From positions 59,376 to 123,375 of the forward strand of contig NZ_UWPJ01000025.1 of the NCBI RefSeq assembly GCF_900606115.1: a stretch of 64,000 bases of DNA. Direction: 5' to 3'. Shown here one piece after another: positions 26,720 through 34,281 of this stretch. Under the pieces are notes generated by a model. It had not been told where the DNA came from and did no database searches. It worked only from the letters and a program-made list of their open reading frames with translations. Numbering within the stretch: position 1 is the first letter of the stretch; each line of letters begins with the position of its first letter. Origin of the DNA: Pigmentiphaga humi (GTDB taxonomy: Bacteria; Pseudomonadota; Gammaproteobacteria; Burkholderiales; Burkholderiaceae_B). The position numbers were made by a program, and so were the translations under genes.

Positions 26720-26878
26720 ATGAAAGAAATTCTCAATAAAGAATTCGAGACGCCAATTAATGAACAAACGGCTGAGAAACTGTCTTTCGAACCGCCCCGG
26801 TTCGAGAAGGTCGATGTATCCATGACAGAGCTCGGTCCCGGTCCGTTCAACGGCGACTTCGATACGTATGGATCGTAA
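26720..26878 (+). CDS. Putative RiPP precursor peptide 1
   Basis: A 52-residue ORF with a good ribosome binding site (AAGGA, seven bases before ATG). The leader-like half is charged (MKEILNKEFETP...) and the second half holds FEPPRFEKVDVSMTE, followed by a short Gly/Pro-rich tail GPGPFNGDFDTYGS. It is a clear paralogue of the peptide encoded 26 bp downstream: both share F-E-x-P-x-(F/L)-E-K-(V/I)-D-V-S-M-T-E and end in Y-(G/A)-S. If the tail is a core, Gly1 and Asp8 are placed as in lasso peptides, but no lasso cyclase is nearby. Local GC is much lower than in flanking genes. No known family recognised. Confidence 0.7.
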   Translation: MKEILNKEFETPINEQTAEKLSFEPPRFEKVDVSMTELGPGPFNGDFDTYGS

Positions 26879-26904
26879 ATAAACCCCTAGCCGGAGAAAT
26901 TGAT

Positions 26905-27057
26905 ATGAACCCGAACGATCGTACTGATGGCGCCACGGCGGAACAGCATCTCGACAAACGACCTTTCGAAACGCCGACGCTGGAAAAAATCGACGTTTCC
27001 ATGACAGAGAACGGCTTTCCCGGCATCGGAACAGATTTCGGCATGTACGCGTCGTAA
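26905..27057 (+). CDS. Putative RiPP precursor peptide 2
   Basis: A 50-residue ORF with GGAGA eight bases before its ATG. The leader (MNPNDRTDGATAEQHLDKRP) is unlike that of peptide 1, but the distal part FETPTLEKIDVSMTE matches it closely and the tail is GFPGIGTDFGMYAS: 14 residues with Gly first, Asp eighth, Phe ninth and a C-terminal Ser, the same spacing as in peptide 1. The conservation of leader motif, tail spacing and terminal Ser between two adjacent tiny ORFs argues that both are translated and processed by the surrounding enzymes. The product is unknown. Confidence 0.7.
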   Translation: MNPNDRTDGATAEQHLDKRPFETPTLEKIDVSMTENGFPGIGTDFGMYAS

Positions 27058-27102
27058 ACGAACCTGTGTTCCCTGAGCGCCGAAACACTTTCGAAGCCCG
27101 CA

Positions 27103-28674
27103 TTGCCCAAGCATCATATTTTATGGCTGCACAACGATAGTCGCCATGGAGAGAACTATGGCAATCATCTGCAGCGTGTCGTCCGCGCCATAGAACTGTG
27201 GCGGGACGACCACGAGTTCGAAGCCTCGGACGCCCCGCTTTCCTCTCTCGACGCCTGCGACAGGGCGCTGGCGGCGGACATTCTCGTCATCGTCCAGCTC
27301 GGCCAGCCTCCGGTGGAAGGCATCATCCGGGAGCGCAAGCGCCTTGGCCGTCCCACCGTCTTCGAAATCAACGACGACATTTCGCAGATCGGCGACTGGC
27401 TGCCCTCGGCCAGCCTCGTCCACAGTCCGCTATGGCGGCAGCGCGTCTTGAACAATGCCCACGCCTGCGATGCCGTCCAGTTCGCGTCGGAAGGACAAGC
27501 CCGGCGCTTTGCCGTCGTGCACGAGCGCCGCTGGGCCGCGGATCCCTATGTCCCCGTTCCCGATGTGCTGCCGGCCAAGCCGGACGGCTTCGTGCTCGGC
27601 TGGGCGGGAACCAGCACCCATCTCGATGACCTTCTGCACATCGCGCCTGCATTGGCGGATTTTCTGCAACGGCATCCCGATGCCAGATTCGCGGCGATGG
27701 GCAATGAGGCCGGCCTGCGGCCGGTGCTCGCCCAACTGCCGCCGGGCCAGGTCAGCCAACGCCCGTTCGGCGACTACCCTGCATTCCAGGATTTCCTGAG
27801 CGGTCTCCACGTCGGGCTCGGGCCGTTGCTGGACACGGGCTTCAATCGAGGCCGCAGCGACGGCAAGTTCGCCCAGTACGCCGCGGCGGGCGCAGTGGCC
27901 GTGCTATCCGATCATCCCGTATTCGGCCCCCACCGGGATCGCGCCCTGCTTTTCGCCACGCCCCGGCAATTGACCGGCCACCTCGACCACCTGCACGCCA
28001 ACCCGGCACGGCGCTCCGATATGGCAAGAATCGCCTTCGATTGGGTCGGCCGGCATCGCAGCCCCGCGGCCATCCGCTCGGATTTGCGCCGGCGCTTCCA
28101 CGCATTGCTCGGCGGCCGCCCGCCTTCTCCCCCACACCGGCGGAACGACGCCTTCGAGGAAGCGGCGAACCTGCTGGAACGGGCCCATGCGGCTCGCCGG
28201 CTCGGCAGGCACGACGAAGCACTGCGCGATTGCCGGCGCTTGCTCGCCGCCGACGCGCAATGCCACGCGGCGCGCTGGCTGGCGCTTTCCATCCTGTACG
28301 AACGGCAAGACTACGAACAGGTTCTCGCGCTTGCCGACGAGGCGTCCGACGCGCCCTGCCATCATGATCACGTCGCCGCGCTCGCCCTGGCTTCGGCGAG
28401 CCGGGCGGCTCCCTCGCGCAAGGCGGAGCTGTTGCAGCGCATCCGATGCGAGGCCCTCCGGCTCCGCCTTTCCGATGTCCGGCCCGGCCAATTGGAATCC
28501 CGCTGGCGGGCGGTGCTCCGCGACACGCCGTTCGACCATTTCGCGCTGTTCGGCCTGATCGGCCTGCTGCGGCGGCACACGCCGCAGAGCGCCGAACTGC
28601 ATCGCCTGCTGGATTGCGCCGACCTCCTCGATCCGAGAGCGGTCGCAAACCTGAAGCAACCGGCCTGCGCATGA
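27103..28674 (+). CDS. GT-B glycosyltransferase with C-terminal helical repeats
   Basis: The 523-residue protein begins with a TTG (no ATG or GTG fits; weak GAAG upstream). Residues ~1-340 look like a GT-B glycosyltransferase: HHILWLHNDSRHGENYGNHLQRV at the N-terminus, FVLGWAGTSTHLDDLLHIAPAL (~160-183) at the start of the second lobe, and the donor-site segment GRSDGKFAQYAAAGAVAVLSDHPVFGPH (~245-275). Residues ~345-520 are alpha-helical and TPR-like (ARRLGRHDEALRDCRRLLAADAQ). It follows the two small peptides by 45 bp and its stop overlaps the kinase start (ATGA), tying it to the same pathway; it may glycosylate the peptide. Acceptor unproven. Confidence 0.75.
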   Translation: MPKHHILWLHNDSRHGENYGNHLQRVVRAIELWRDDHEFEASDAPLSSLDACDRALAADILVIVQLGQPPVEGIIRERKRLGRPTVFEINDDISQIGDWLPSASLVHSPLWRQRVLNNAHACDAVQFASEGQARRFAVVHERRWAADPYVPVPDVLPAKPDGFVLGWAGTSTHLDDLLHIAPALADFLQRHPDARFAAMGNEAGLRPVLAQLPPGQVSQRPFGDYPAFQDFLSGLHVGLGPLLDTGFNRGRSDGKFAQYAAAGAVAVLSDHPVFGPHRDRALLFATPRQLTGHLDHLHANPARRSDMARIAFDWVGRHRSPAAIRSDLRRRFHALLGGRPPSPPHRRNDAFEEAANLLERAHAARRLGRHDEALRDCRRLLAADAQCHAARWLALSILYERQDYEQVLALADEASDAPCHHDHVAALALASASRAAPSRKAELLQRIRCEALRLRLSDVRPGQLESRWRAVLRDTPFDHFALFGLIGLLRRHTPQSAELHRLLDCADLLDPRAVANLKQPACA

Positions 28675-29654
28675 CAGCCCTGTACCACTACCGCATCTAT
28701 GGCCGGCACCTGGCCTGCAATCGCCGCCTGCCCTGCGTCGAATCCGCCTCCTGCGCCAAACCCGATTTCGTCGTTTCCTATCGATCGGACCCGTCCCGGC
28801 CGCTTGCTGACGCCCCTGCTGCGGCCGTCTGCGACCCGATTACCCGGGAACTGGTCTGGGAAGACCGGGATCGTTCTTTCCACCTCCGCTACACCGATCC
28901 GCTGAACGGATCGCGTCTCGAGTTCACCATCTCCGCCGATGGCGCCTCGGTGGCCGTGGACTGGGACGAAGCCGTCCTGGTCGACGACATCCATCGCGTC
29001 TTGCTGGGGCCGGTATTCGGCTGGCTGCTGGCGCAGGCCGGCACCGTGGCCCTGCACGCCAACACCGTCGCCGTGGACGAGGGCGCCTGCGTGATTTGCG
29101 GACATTCCGGCGCGGGCAAATCGTCGACGACCGCGGCCATGGTCGCGGCAGGCCATCCGCTGCTCGCCGACGACATCGCCGCGCTGGATCCGCAGGCCGG
29201 CGCAATGGCGGTGCACCACGGCTATCCGCACCTGCGGCTGTGGCCGGACACCGCCCAGGCATTGGGGCCGGACTGGAAGAATCTCCCGCTCGTCTTTCAA
29301 CGCACGGCGAACGTAGGAGAAAAATACTATCGCGACCTTGCCGACATGCCCGGGCTCTTCCGCGCTTCGGCACTGCCGCTGCGCGCGATCTACCTGCTCG
29401 GCCCGCGCATCGCGGACCGAAGCGCCATCCGGGTGGACAGGCTGGCGAACGCGCAGGCCATCCCGCTCCTGTTGAAAAACCTTTACCTGGGGCTGTCGGC
29501 GCAGCGCCATGCGCGCATGGCGCAAAGCCTGCCGTGCATTGCGGAGCTGGTTGAACGCTGCCCGGTGTTCACGGTACAGATGCCCGACGGGCTCGATCGG
29601 CTCATCATGTCGGCAGAAGCCTTGGCCGAACACGCCGCGTCGCTTCACGCCTGA
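28671..29654 (+). CDS. HPr kinase-related protein (HprK-related kinase A type)
   Basis: The 327-residue protein matches the P-loop kinase half of HPr kinase/phosphorylase: Walker A VICGHSGAGKSSTTAAM (~140-156) preceded by LHANTVAVDEGACV, and LLADDIAALDPQ (~165-176), the equivalent of the HprK aspartate pair. The N-terminal ~120 residues differ from classical HprK. Homologues in lasso-peptide clusters (ThcoK/PadeK type) phosphorylate the C-terminal serine of the precursor; both candidate precursors here end in Ser. TIGRFAM's HPr-rel-A system pairs such a kinase with a PqqD-like protein, as seen here. It is translationally coupled to the glycosyltransferase. Nothing suggests a PTS role. Confidence 0.8.
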   Translation: MTALYHYRIYGRHLACNRRLPCVESASCAKPDFVVSYRSDPSRPLADAPAAAVCDPITRELVWEDRDRSFHLRYTDPLNGSRLEFTISADGASVAVDWDEAVLVDDIHRVLLGPVFGWLLAQAGTVALHANTVAVDEGACVICGHSGAGKSSTTAAMVAAGHPLLADDIAALDPQAGAMAVHHGYPHLRLWPDTAQALGPDWKNLPLVFQRTANVGEKYYRDLADMPGLFRASALPLRAIYLLGPRIADRSAIRVDRLANAQAIPLLLKNLYLGLSAQRHARMAQSLPCIAELVERCPVFTVQMPDGLDRLIMSAEALAEHAASLHA

Positions 29655-29685
29655 CCCGTCTACGCATCCCGCCAGGAGACGCTCC

Positions 29686-30546
29686 ATGCCAGACCTGCTC
29701 GTCTACAAAACCCTTCCCGTCTGGAACGCCCGGACGCTGCCCGAGGCCTTCCAGCGCCGCCACAACACCCAAGCCGGCACCTGGGCGCAATTGACCGTGC
29801 TGCGCGGCTCGCTGGAATTCGCCACGCTCGACGAGAACGACGGCGTCACCGGACACTGGACTTTCACGCCCGACCGCCAGCCTCCGCGCATCGCACCGGA
29901 GCAATGGCACCGCATCGCCGGCTTCAGCCCCGATCTCGAATGCCAACTGGAATTCCTGTGCGTCCGCGAAGACTACTTCGCCAAGAAATACCGGCTCGCC
30001 CGCACCCATTCCGAAGTGGTCGAGGCCGCATCCCGCCTGCCGGCGGGCCGGGTCCTGGATCTCGGCTGCGGCAACGGCCGCAACGCGCTGTACCTCGCCA
30101 TGCAGGGCTTCCAGGTCGAGGCCTGGGACCGGGACGCCGAACGCGTCGACAACGCCCGCCGCATCGCCCAGGCGGAAGACCTGTCCATACGCTTCGAGCA
30201 GGCTGACCTGAACCATGCCCGGATTCCGGGCACCTACGACCTCATCCTCAGCACCGTCGTCCTGATGTTCCTCCAACGGGCCACCATTCCCGGGCTATTG
30301 GCCGACATGCAGCGCGCCACCGCGCCCGGCGGCTGCAACCTCATCGTGGCGGCCATGGACACCCCCGATCATCCCTGCCCCGTTCCCTTTCCGTTCACCT
30401 TCAAGCCCGGCGAACTGGCGGGCTATTACACGGGTTGGGAGCTACTCAAATACAACGAAAATCTCGGCTCCCTGCACAAGAACGACGAACACGGCAAGCC
30501 TATCGTCCTGCATTTCGCCACCCTGTTGGCGCGCAAACCGGCGTAG
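29686..30546 (+). CDS. tehB: Tellurite-resistance-type SAM methyltransferase TehB with DUF1971 domain
   Basis: A 286-residue protein, the long TehB form known from Haemophilus. Residues ~1-95 are the DUF1971 beta-sandwich (LPVWNARTLPEAFQRRHNTQAGTWAQL, PEQWHRIAGFSPDLECQLEFLC), and ~105-286 the methyltransferase with motif I VLDLGCGNGRNALYLA (~122-137), WDRDAERVDNARR and the acidic FEQADLNH. TehB volatilises or detoxifies tellurite and other oxyanions. AGGAG lies before the ATG. It follows the kinase gene by 31 bp, so it may be cotranscribed with the peptide locus, but whether it acts in that pathway is unknown. Confidence 0.85.
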   Translation: MPDLLVYKTLPVWNARTLPEAFQRRHNTQAGTWAQLTVLRGSLEFATLDENDGVTGHWTFTPDRQPPRIAPEQWHRIAGFSPDLECQLEFLCVREDYFAKKYRLARTHSEVVEAASRLPAGRVLDLGCGNGRNALYLAMQGFQVEAWDRDAERVDNARRIAQAEDLSIRFEQADLNHARIPGTYDLILSTVVLMFLQRATIPGLLADMQRATAPGGCNLIVAAMDTPDHPCPVPFPFTFKPGELAGYYTGWELLKYNENLGSLHKNDEHGKPIVLHFATLLARKPA

Positions 30547-30606
30547 AAGGAAGCGCCGCAGGAACGGCGCTTGCTGGTTTCAGCGCCTCTTCCACGGAGG
30601 CACATC

Positions 30607-30789
30607 ATGACGAACAAACCCGTACCGCCCGGCGAACCGATGAACGACCGCGCCACGCAGTTCGACGGCAATCCGAACGCCCTGCCGACCGAGAACGACG
30701 TCTTGGGCCCCAAGGACGATACGCCCCCGTTTCTGAAGAAAAAAGAGGGGCCCAAAAAAGACGAGTCCAAGAATCCGCCGGCCCGATAA
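30607..30789 (+). CDS. Small lysine- and proline-rich hypothetical protein
   Basis: A 60-residue hydrophilic protein with GGAGG in ribosome-binding position. It is rich in Pro, Asp and Lys and ends in a KKK/EGPKKDESKNPP run; there is no signal peptide, membrane segment or recognisable domain. The sequence looks intrinsically disordered. Family and role are unknown. It sits 60 bp after tehB and converges with the iron-permease-like gene. Confidence 0.6.
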   Translation: MTNKPVPPGEPMNDRATQFDGNPNALPTENDVLGPKDDTPPFLKKKEGPKKDESKNPPAR

Positions 30790-30791
30790 GC

Positions 30792-31166
30792 TCAATCGCG
30801 CGTATCGGCGGTCTTGGCAAAGTGCTCTGCCAGCGCATGGTAGCGTTCGCTCAAACGGCGCAAATGCTCTTCGTCGAGTTGCTCGACCGCTACCAGCTTG
30901 GAATTCGCCCCTTCCATCGCGCCCAGCAACTCGTCCAGTTTCAGATGCAGCGCGGCGCTGTCCTTGTTCTGGCCATGCTGGATGACGAAAACCATCAGGA
31001 AGGTGACGATGGTCGTTCCGGTATTCACGACCAGTTGCCAGTTTTCCGAGAAGCCGAACAGCGGACCGCACAGCCCCCAGACGATGACGGCACAGCAGGC
31101 AAGGCCGAACGCCGCAGCGCTGCCGGAAGCGCGCGTAGCCAGCGCGGCAAACCGGTCAAAGGTCAT
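30792..31166 (-). CDS. Low-affinity iron permease family protein
   Basis: A 124-residue membrane protein of the Fet4-like bacterial family. Two hydrophobic segments (~13-33 FGLACCAVIVWGLCGPLFGF and ~38-55 VVNTGTTIVTFLMVFVIQ) carry the family signature WQLVVNTGTTIVTFLMVFVIQHGQNKD, followed by ALHLKLDELL and a cytoplasmic tail. The start at 31166 (MTFDRFAALA) matches the usual family N-terminus; an ATG at 31211 would add 15 residues. Iron transport has not been shown for these short forms. Confidence 0.8.
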   Translation of the reverse strand: MTFDRFAALATRASGSAAAFGLACCAVIVWGLCGPLFGFSENWQLVVNTGTTIVTFLMVFVIQHGQNKDSAALHLKLDELLGAMEGANSKLVAVEQLDEEHLRRLSERYHALAEHFAKTADTRD

Positions 31167-31394
31167 TCCCAAGCGCCTTGTGGCGCAATATCTCGACACA
31201 TCTTTCCCCATAACGTCCGGCAATGGCCGTCCGCATTCTGCGAGCTTGCCGAATGCCGCCGCGTTGCGGGGTGAGAATTCAATACAAGCGCGTCAGATGG
31301 TGAACCCCGGGCGACGGCCCAAGGAGCGCGTATCCACCTGCACGCAATTTGACGAGTCCGTTACATCGCCGGACTGAATCGAGCCGAATGGAAT

Positions 31395-32159
31395 TTACCC
31401 TTGCCTGCCGCCCGTCTCGTCATGCGTCGGCGCCGCGCGCAGCATGCGGGCGATGGCGGCGTCGCCATACGGGCGGGCATCCTTGACCCGCAGGCTGTCC
31501 GCCCATTCCCGCGAGAAATCGCGTTGCAGCCGGCGATTGACCAGCGCCGTGAGCAGCATCGCCAGCAGCGCGCCGGCCACCGCCAAGGCCATGTCCTTTT
31601 GCGCGTCCCAGACATCGCCCTGCGTGCCCAGATACGCCACGCCCAGGTCCCCGCCGAAGATCTCCGCCGCACCCCATTCGAACAATTCGAACGTGGCCGA
31701 GGTGGCCAGCGTGAACTCCAGCGGCAGCAAATAACCCCAAAAGCCCTTGGCGTCGGCAACGCGCAGGAATACCTCGCGGATCGGATAGGCCAGCAGCAGG
31801 CCATAGGCGAAATGCACCACGCGATCGAAATTGTTGCGCTCCCACCCCCACAGGGCATTGAAACTGTGGCCTGTCCAGGCCCGCCACCACTGCTCGTAGG
31901 GCACGCCGGCATAGGTGTAGTGCGCGCCCACCGCGTGCAGGCAGAGAAACAGGAAGATCAAGGTGTAGGACAGCCGCGAGAAGCGGAAGCGGCGCCGGCT
32001 CCAGATCAGCCCGGCGCAGAACCCGACCACCAGCACGTTCTCCAGCGCCCAGTCGTGGCGGTCCGCCGGACGGATGGCCAGCGCCAGCCACAGCAGCAGG
32101 AAGGCCGCCGCCAGCGCCAGCGCGTAGCGGCGATGCGAGCGTTCCGAACGCGGGTCCAT
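31395..32159 (-). CDS. DUF2238 (YjdF-like) inner-membrane protein
   Basis: A 254-residue protein with about six membrane helices, beginning YALALAAAFLLLWLALAI (~12-29). Family blocks are HAVGAHYTYAGVPYEQW (~75-91), NNFDRVVHFAYGLLLAYPIREVF (~108-130), SATFELFEWGAAEIFGGDLGVAYLGTQGDVWDAQKDMALAVAGALLA (~153-200), with conserved acidic residues inside helices. Function of the family is unknown. It stands between the iron-permease-like gene and the lipoprotein gene, all on the minus strand but with gaps of over 60 bp. Confidence 0.88.
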   Translation of the reverse strand: MDPRSERSHRRYALALAAAFLLLWLALAIRPADRHDWALENVLVVGFCAGLIWSRRRFRFSRLSYTLIFLFLCLHAVGAHYTYAGVPYEQWWRAWTGHSFNALWGWERNNFDRVVHFAYGLLLAYPIREVFLRVADAKGFWGYLLPLEFTLATSATFELFEWGAAEIFGGDLGVAYLGTQGDVWDAQKDMALAVAGALLAMLLTALVNRRLQRDFSREWADSLRVKDARPYGDAAIARMLRAAPTHDETGGRQG

Positions 32160-32225
32160 GCGTGTCTCCGGGGATGGGGCTGTCAGTCTACGCCAACGCC
32201 CCGTCTCCTCGACCCACGCTTCAGG

Positions 32226-33761
32226 TCACGAAGAAGTCTTTTGCAATGCGCTGCACGATGCCATATCGACGAAAGGACGCGGCGTGGTCTGCCGGACCTG
32301 CACGCTCAGGCCGCTTGAAGTGCGCGTCACGCCGAATTCGACCAAGACGCCGCCAACCCTGCGGTCGGCCGCGGAGAAAGCCTGAGCAGGAATCGTCGGA
32401 AACAGGTTGATCGTATCGTCCTGGTCGCCGCCGAGCTGGGCCTGCGTATCGACCGTTCCCTGCACGACGTGGACATGAGCCTGGTCGTCGATTGTGACTG
32501 TGCACGAGCCGTCGGTATAGACGCCCACCCAACTCGCATCGAGATCGCTGGCAGTCGCACCGTTGGTGACGTTCACGCTGGTCATGGCCGAACCCACCGT
32601 GGACGGATGCGGATCGGTCACCACACATTCCACGCGGTCGGTCGCATCCGAAAACCCGTATCCCCCCTTGCGCGCCACGGCCTCCGTCACATAGCCGCGC
32701 GTAACGGTGACCATCGTATATTTGTCATTGGCCACGTCGCTCGCCATCACCTGGAACAGGCCCACCACCTGCAGCAGCAGGTCGCCAGGGTCGCCATTCA
32801 TCGCTGCGCTATAGCTGCGGCCATTTGCCGCCACCGTCATATTGCCATCGGCCGTTACTGTGATGGTGCACGAATCCGTATCGGCGACATCGTTGCCTGG
32901 CACGAAACTGCGCCCCAACTGGCCTCGGTATACGCCGACGAGCGGCGCAATATCCGCGGCGACGGCATTGTTCCCCGTCTTGGCGAACACGATGGGGCCG
33001 GTCTGGCCAGCGGTCGTGCCGTATGGAATGCTGGCGATGTAATCGGCGCTACGCTCATAACCGTCGAACAGTTCGCCATAGCTCTTGCCCGCCTGGGTCA
33101 AGGCATCCCGGATCTGTTCGAGCAGGTCGTCATAAGCGTTGCCGGCGACGGCGGTGAATGCGCCCCCTACCGGGTCGAAGCCCGAGGGTACGGTAAAGCC
33201 GTTGGCCGACAAGTTGGCGCCAAGCAATTCGGTGGCCGCTTGCATGACGGCGGCCACTCGGCCGATGGCGTCGGTCTCGTGGCGCTCGAACAGCGCTTCG
33301 CCCAAACCGCTCGCGTCCATCCCTGCCAGCACCAGCGCGCTCAACGGCGTTACGTTCGCCCTCAGCGCCGCACCGCTGCCCGCCGCCAGGGAAATCAGTT
33401 CTTCCGTATTGCCCGGTCCGCCGCTGCCGACCGTACCGCCGGATACGGTCACGACGCACGGCAGATTCGCCGTGGGCACCGGGACGCTCCAGGCGCCGCC
33501 CGCGCCGGTGACCGTGGCAATCGGCTCTCCTGCGAAGCACCTCAGCGACACCGCGCCGCCGACGATGGGCGCGCCGATGGCAGCCACGCCTGAGACCGTG
33601 GTGCTGGCTACGGTTCCTCCTCCTCCACCACCGCCTCCTCCACCGCCCGAGTTGGCGGGGCTGGATGAACCATCTCCCCCGCAAGCTGCAGTGATCGCCC
33701 CCGCGATCACTGCGCAACCGAGCCATCGCCCGGTACCGGCCAGCCATAATGCAGAAGACAT
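32226..33761 (-). CDS. Putative outer-membrane or periplasmic lipoprotein with glycine-rich linker
   Basis: The 511-residue protein has a lipoprotein signal: hydrophobic GCAVIAGAITAAC with Cys27 as the likely lipidated residue in ITAAC. A run of eleven glycines follows (~39-49), then an Ig/transthyretin-like segment (VSGVAAIGAPIVGGAVSLRC, ~55-110), a helical region (~120-230), and two related beta-rich repeats (GVYRGQLGRSF...CTITVTADGNMTV and GVYTDGS...CTVTIDDQAHVHV). The two latter segments look like an internal duplication. AAAGGGG precedes the ATG. No functional family recognised. Confidence 0.75.
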   Translation of the reverse strand: MSSALWLAGTGRWLGCAVIAGAITAACGGDGSSSPANSGGGGGGGGGGGTVASTTVSGVAAIGAPIVGGAVSLRCFAGEPIATVTGAGGAWSVPVPTANLPCVVTVSGGTVGSGGPGNTEELISLAAGSGAALRANVTPLSALVLAGMDASGLGEALFERHETDAIGRVAAVMQAATELLGANLSANGFTVPSGFDPVGGAFTAVAGNAYDDLLEQIRDALTQAGKSYGELFDGYERSADYIASIPYGTTAGQTGPIVFAKTGNNAVAADIAPLVGVYRGQLGRSFVPGNDVADTDSCTITVTADGNMTVAANGRSYSAAMNGDPGDLLLQVVGLFQVMASDVANDKYTMVTVTRGYVTEAVARKGGYGFSDATDRVECVVTDPHPSTVGSAMTSVNVTNGATASDLDASWVGVYTDGSCTVTIDDQAHVHVVQGTVDTQAQLGGDQDDTINLFPTIPAQAFSAADRRVGGVLVEFGVTRTSSGLSVQVRQTTPRPFVDMASCSALQKTSS

Positions 33762-34224
33762 AATGAAAACCCCTTTAGGTGGAGCGCCATCATATGTCTC
33801 TGCGAGAAACTGCTACATCATGCAGACACGGGATTGCGGAGACGGGGAAACTGTGCTGGAGCCGGACATGCGGACGATGTGGCCGGATCGGATCAACACA
33901 AGCTCGGTGATGATGCGTGCCACCGACCCTTGGTTTCCCAAGGTGCCAGTTGCGCCAGTTTTCATCTTGCAACCCTGCGGTGTCGCCACGGCCTCAGAAG
34001 CCATCCTGTACGGTACGGGTTACGCTCTTCGGAGACGTCCCCCGAGTCGGTCTTGCACCGACTTTCACCAGATAACAGATCGCAGGGCCATTGCCTGCCC
34101 CACGCCGTGCTGCCGCTGATCGTCGTGCGCATGAGGGGTCACCGAAGAGAGAACGAAAAAAAGCCCGCTCGGAGTTGCCGGCGGGCTGAGCGCGATGCGC
34201 GTATTGATGGTAGTGCTGCTTCAC
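33762..34224. other. Intergenic remnant DNA left of brnTA
   Basis: About 460 bp without a supportable gene. It holds a perfect 7-bp hairpin AGTCGGT/ACCGACT (34045-34063) and a stem GCCCGC/GCGGGC (34163-34186) followed on the minus strand by seven T, an intrinsic terminator in appearance. Short open frames here have no homology I recognise. It marks the left edge of foreign DNA. Confidence 0.4.
34154..34186 (-). terminator. Intrinsic terminator left of brnTA (minus strand)
   Basis: GCCCGC/GCGGGC stem, 12-nt loop, T7 on the minus strand. A near copy of the same stem and flanking ACGAAAAAGCCCGC lies at 34815-34838 on the other side of brnTA. Confidence 0.55.
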
Positions 34225-34276
34225 AAATCGTACATACAAAATACTTTGCCAAAAAATTAAATCGTACGTACAATTT
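34225..34276 (+). promoter_or_regulatory. brnTA promoter with two BrnA-operator-like palindromes
   Basis: TTGCCA (34246-34251), a 17-nt spacer and TACAAT (34269-34274) form a good sigma-70 promoter. An almost perfect palindrome AAATCGTACGTACAATTT (34259-34276) covers the -10 box, and a second, weaker copy AAATCGTACATACAAA starts at 34225 upstream of -35. BrnA antitoxins are known to repress their own promoter, so these are likely its operators. The brnT ATG lies seven bases after the -10 box, so the mRNA would be leaderless or nearly so. Confidence 0.7.
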
Positions 34277-34281
34277 GTGTT

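Noticed and set aside
26720..27057. Calling the paired peptides true lasso peptides
   Set aside because: The leader spacing differs from the lasso consensus (Thr is 14 rather than 16 positions from the aromatic residue), and no lasso protease or cyclase is present. They are described only as RiPP precursor candidates.
30607..30789. The 60-aa Lys/Pro-rich ORF as a third RiPP precursor
   Set aside because: It lacks the FExPxLEK-DVSMTE motif and the C-terminal Ser tail, and lies beyond tehB. It looks like a disordered small protein.
34040..34110. Cobalamin-riboswitch-like string on the minus strand (GGTGAAAGTCGGTGCAAGACCGAC)
   Set aside because: It only has a B12-box-like hairpin. The rest of the conserved core and a downstream cobalamin gene are missing.
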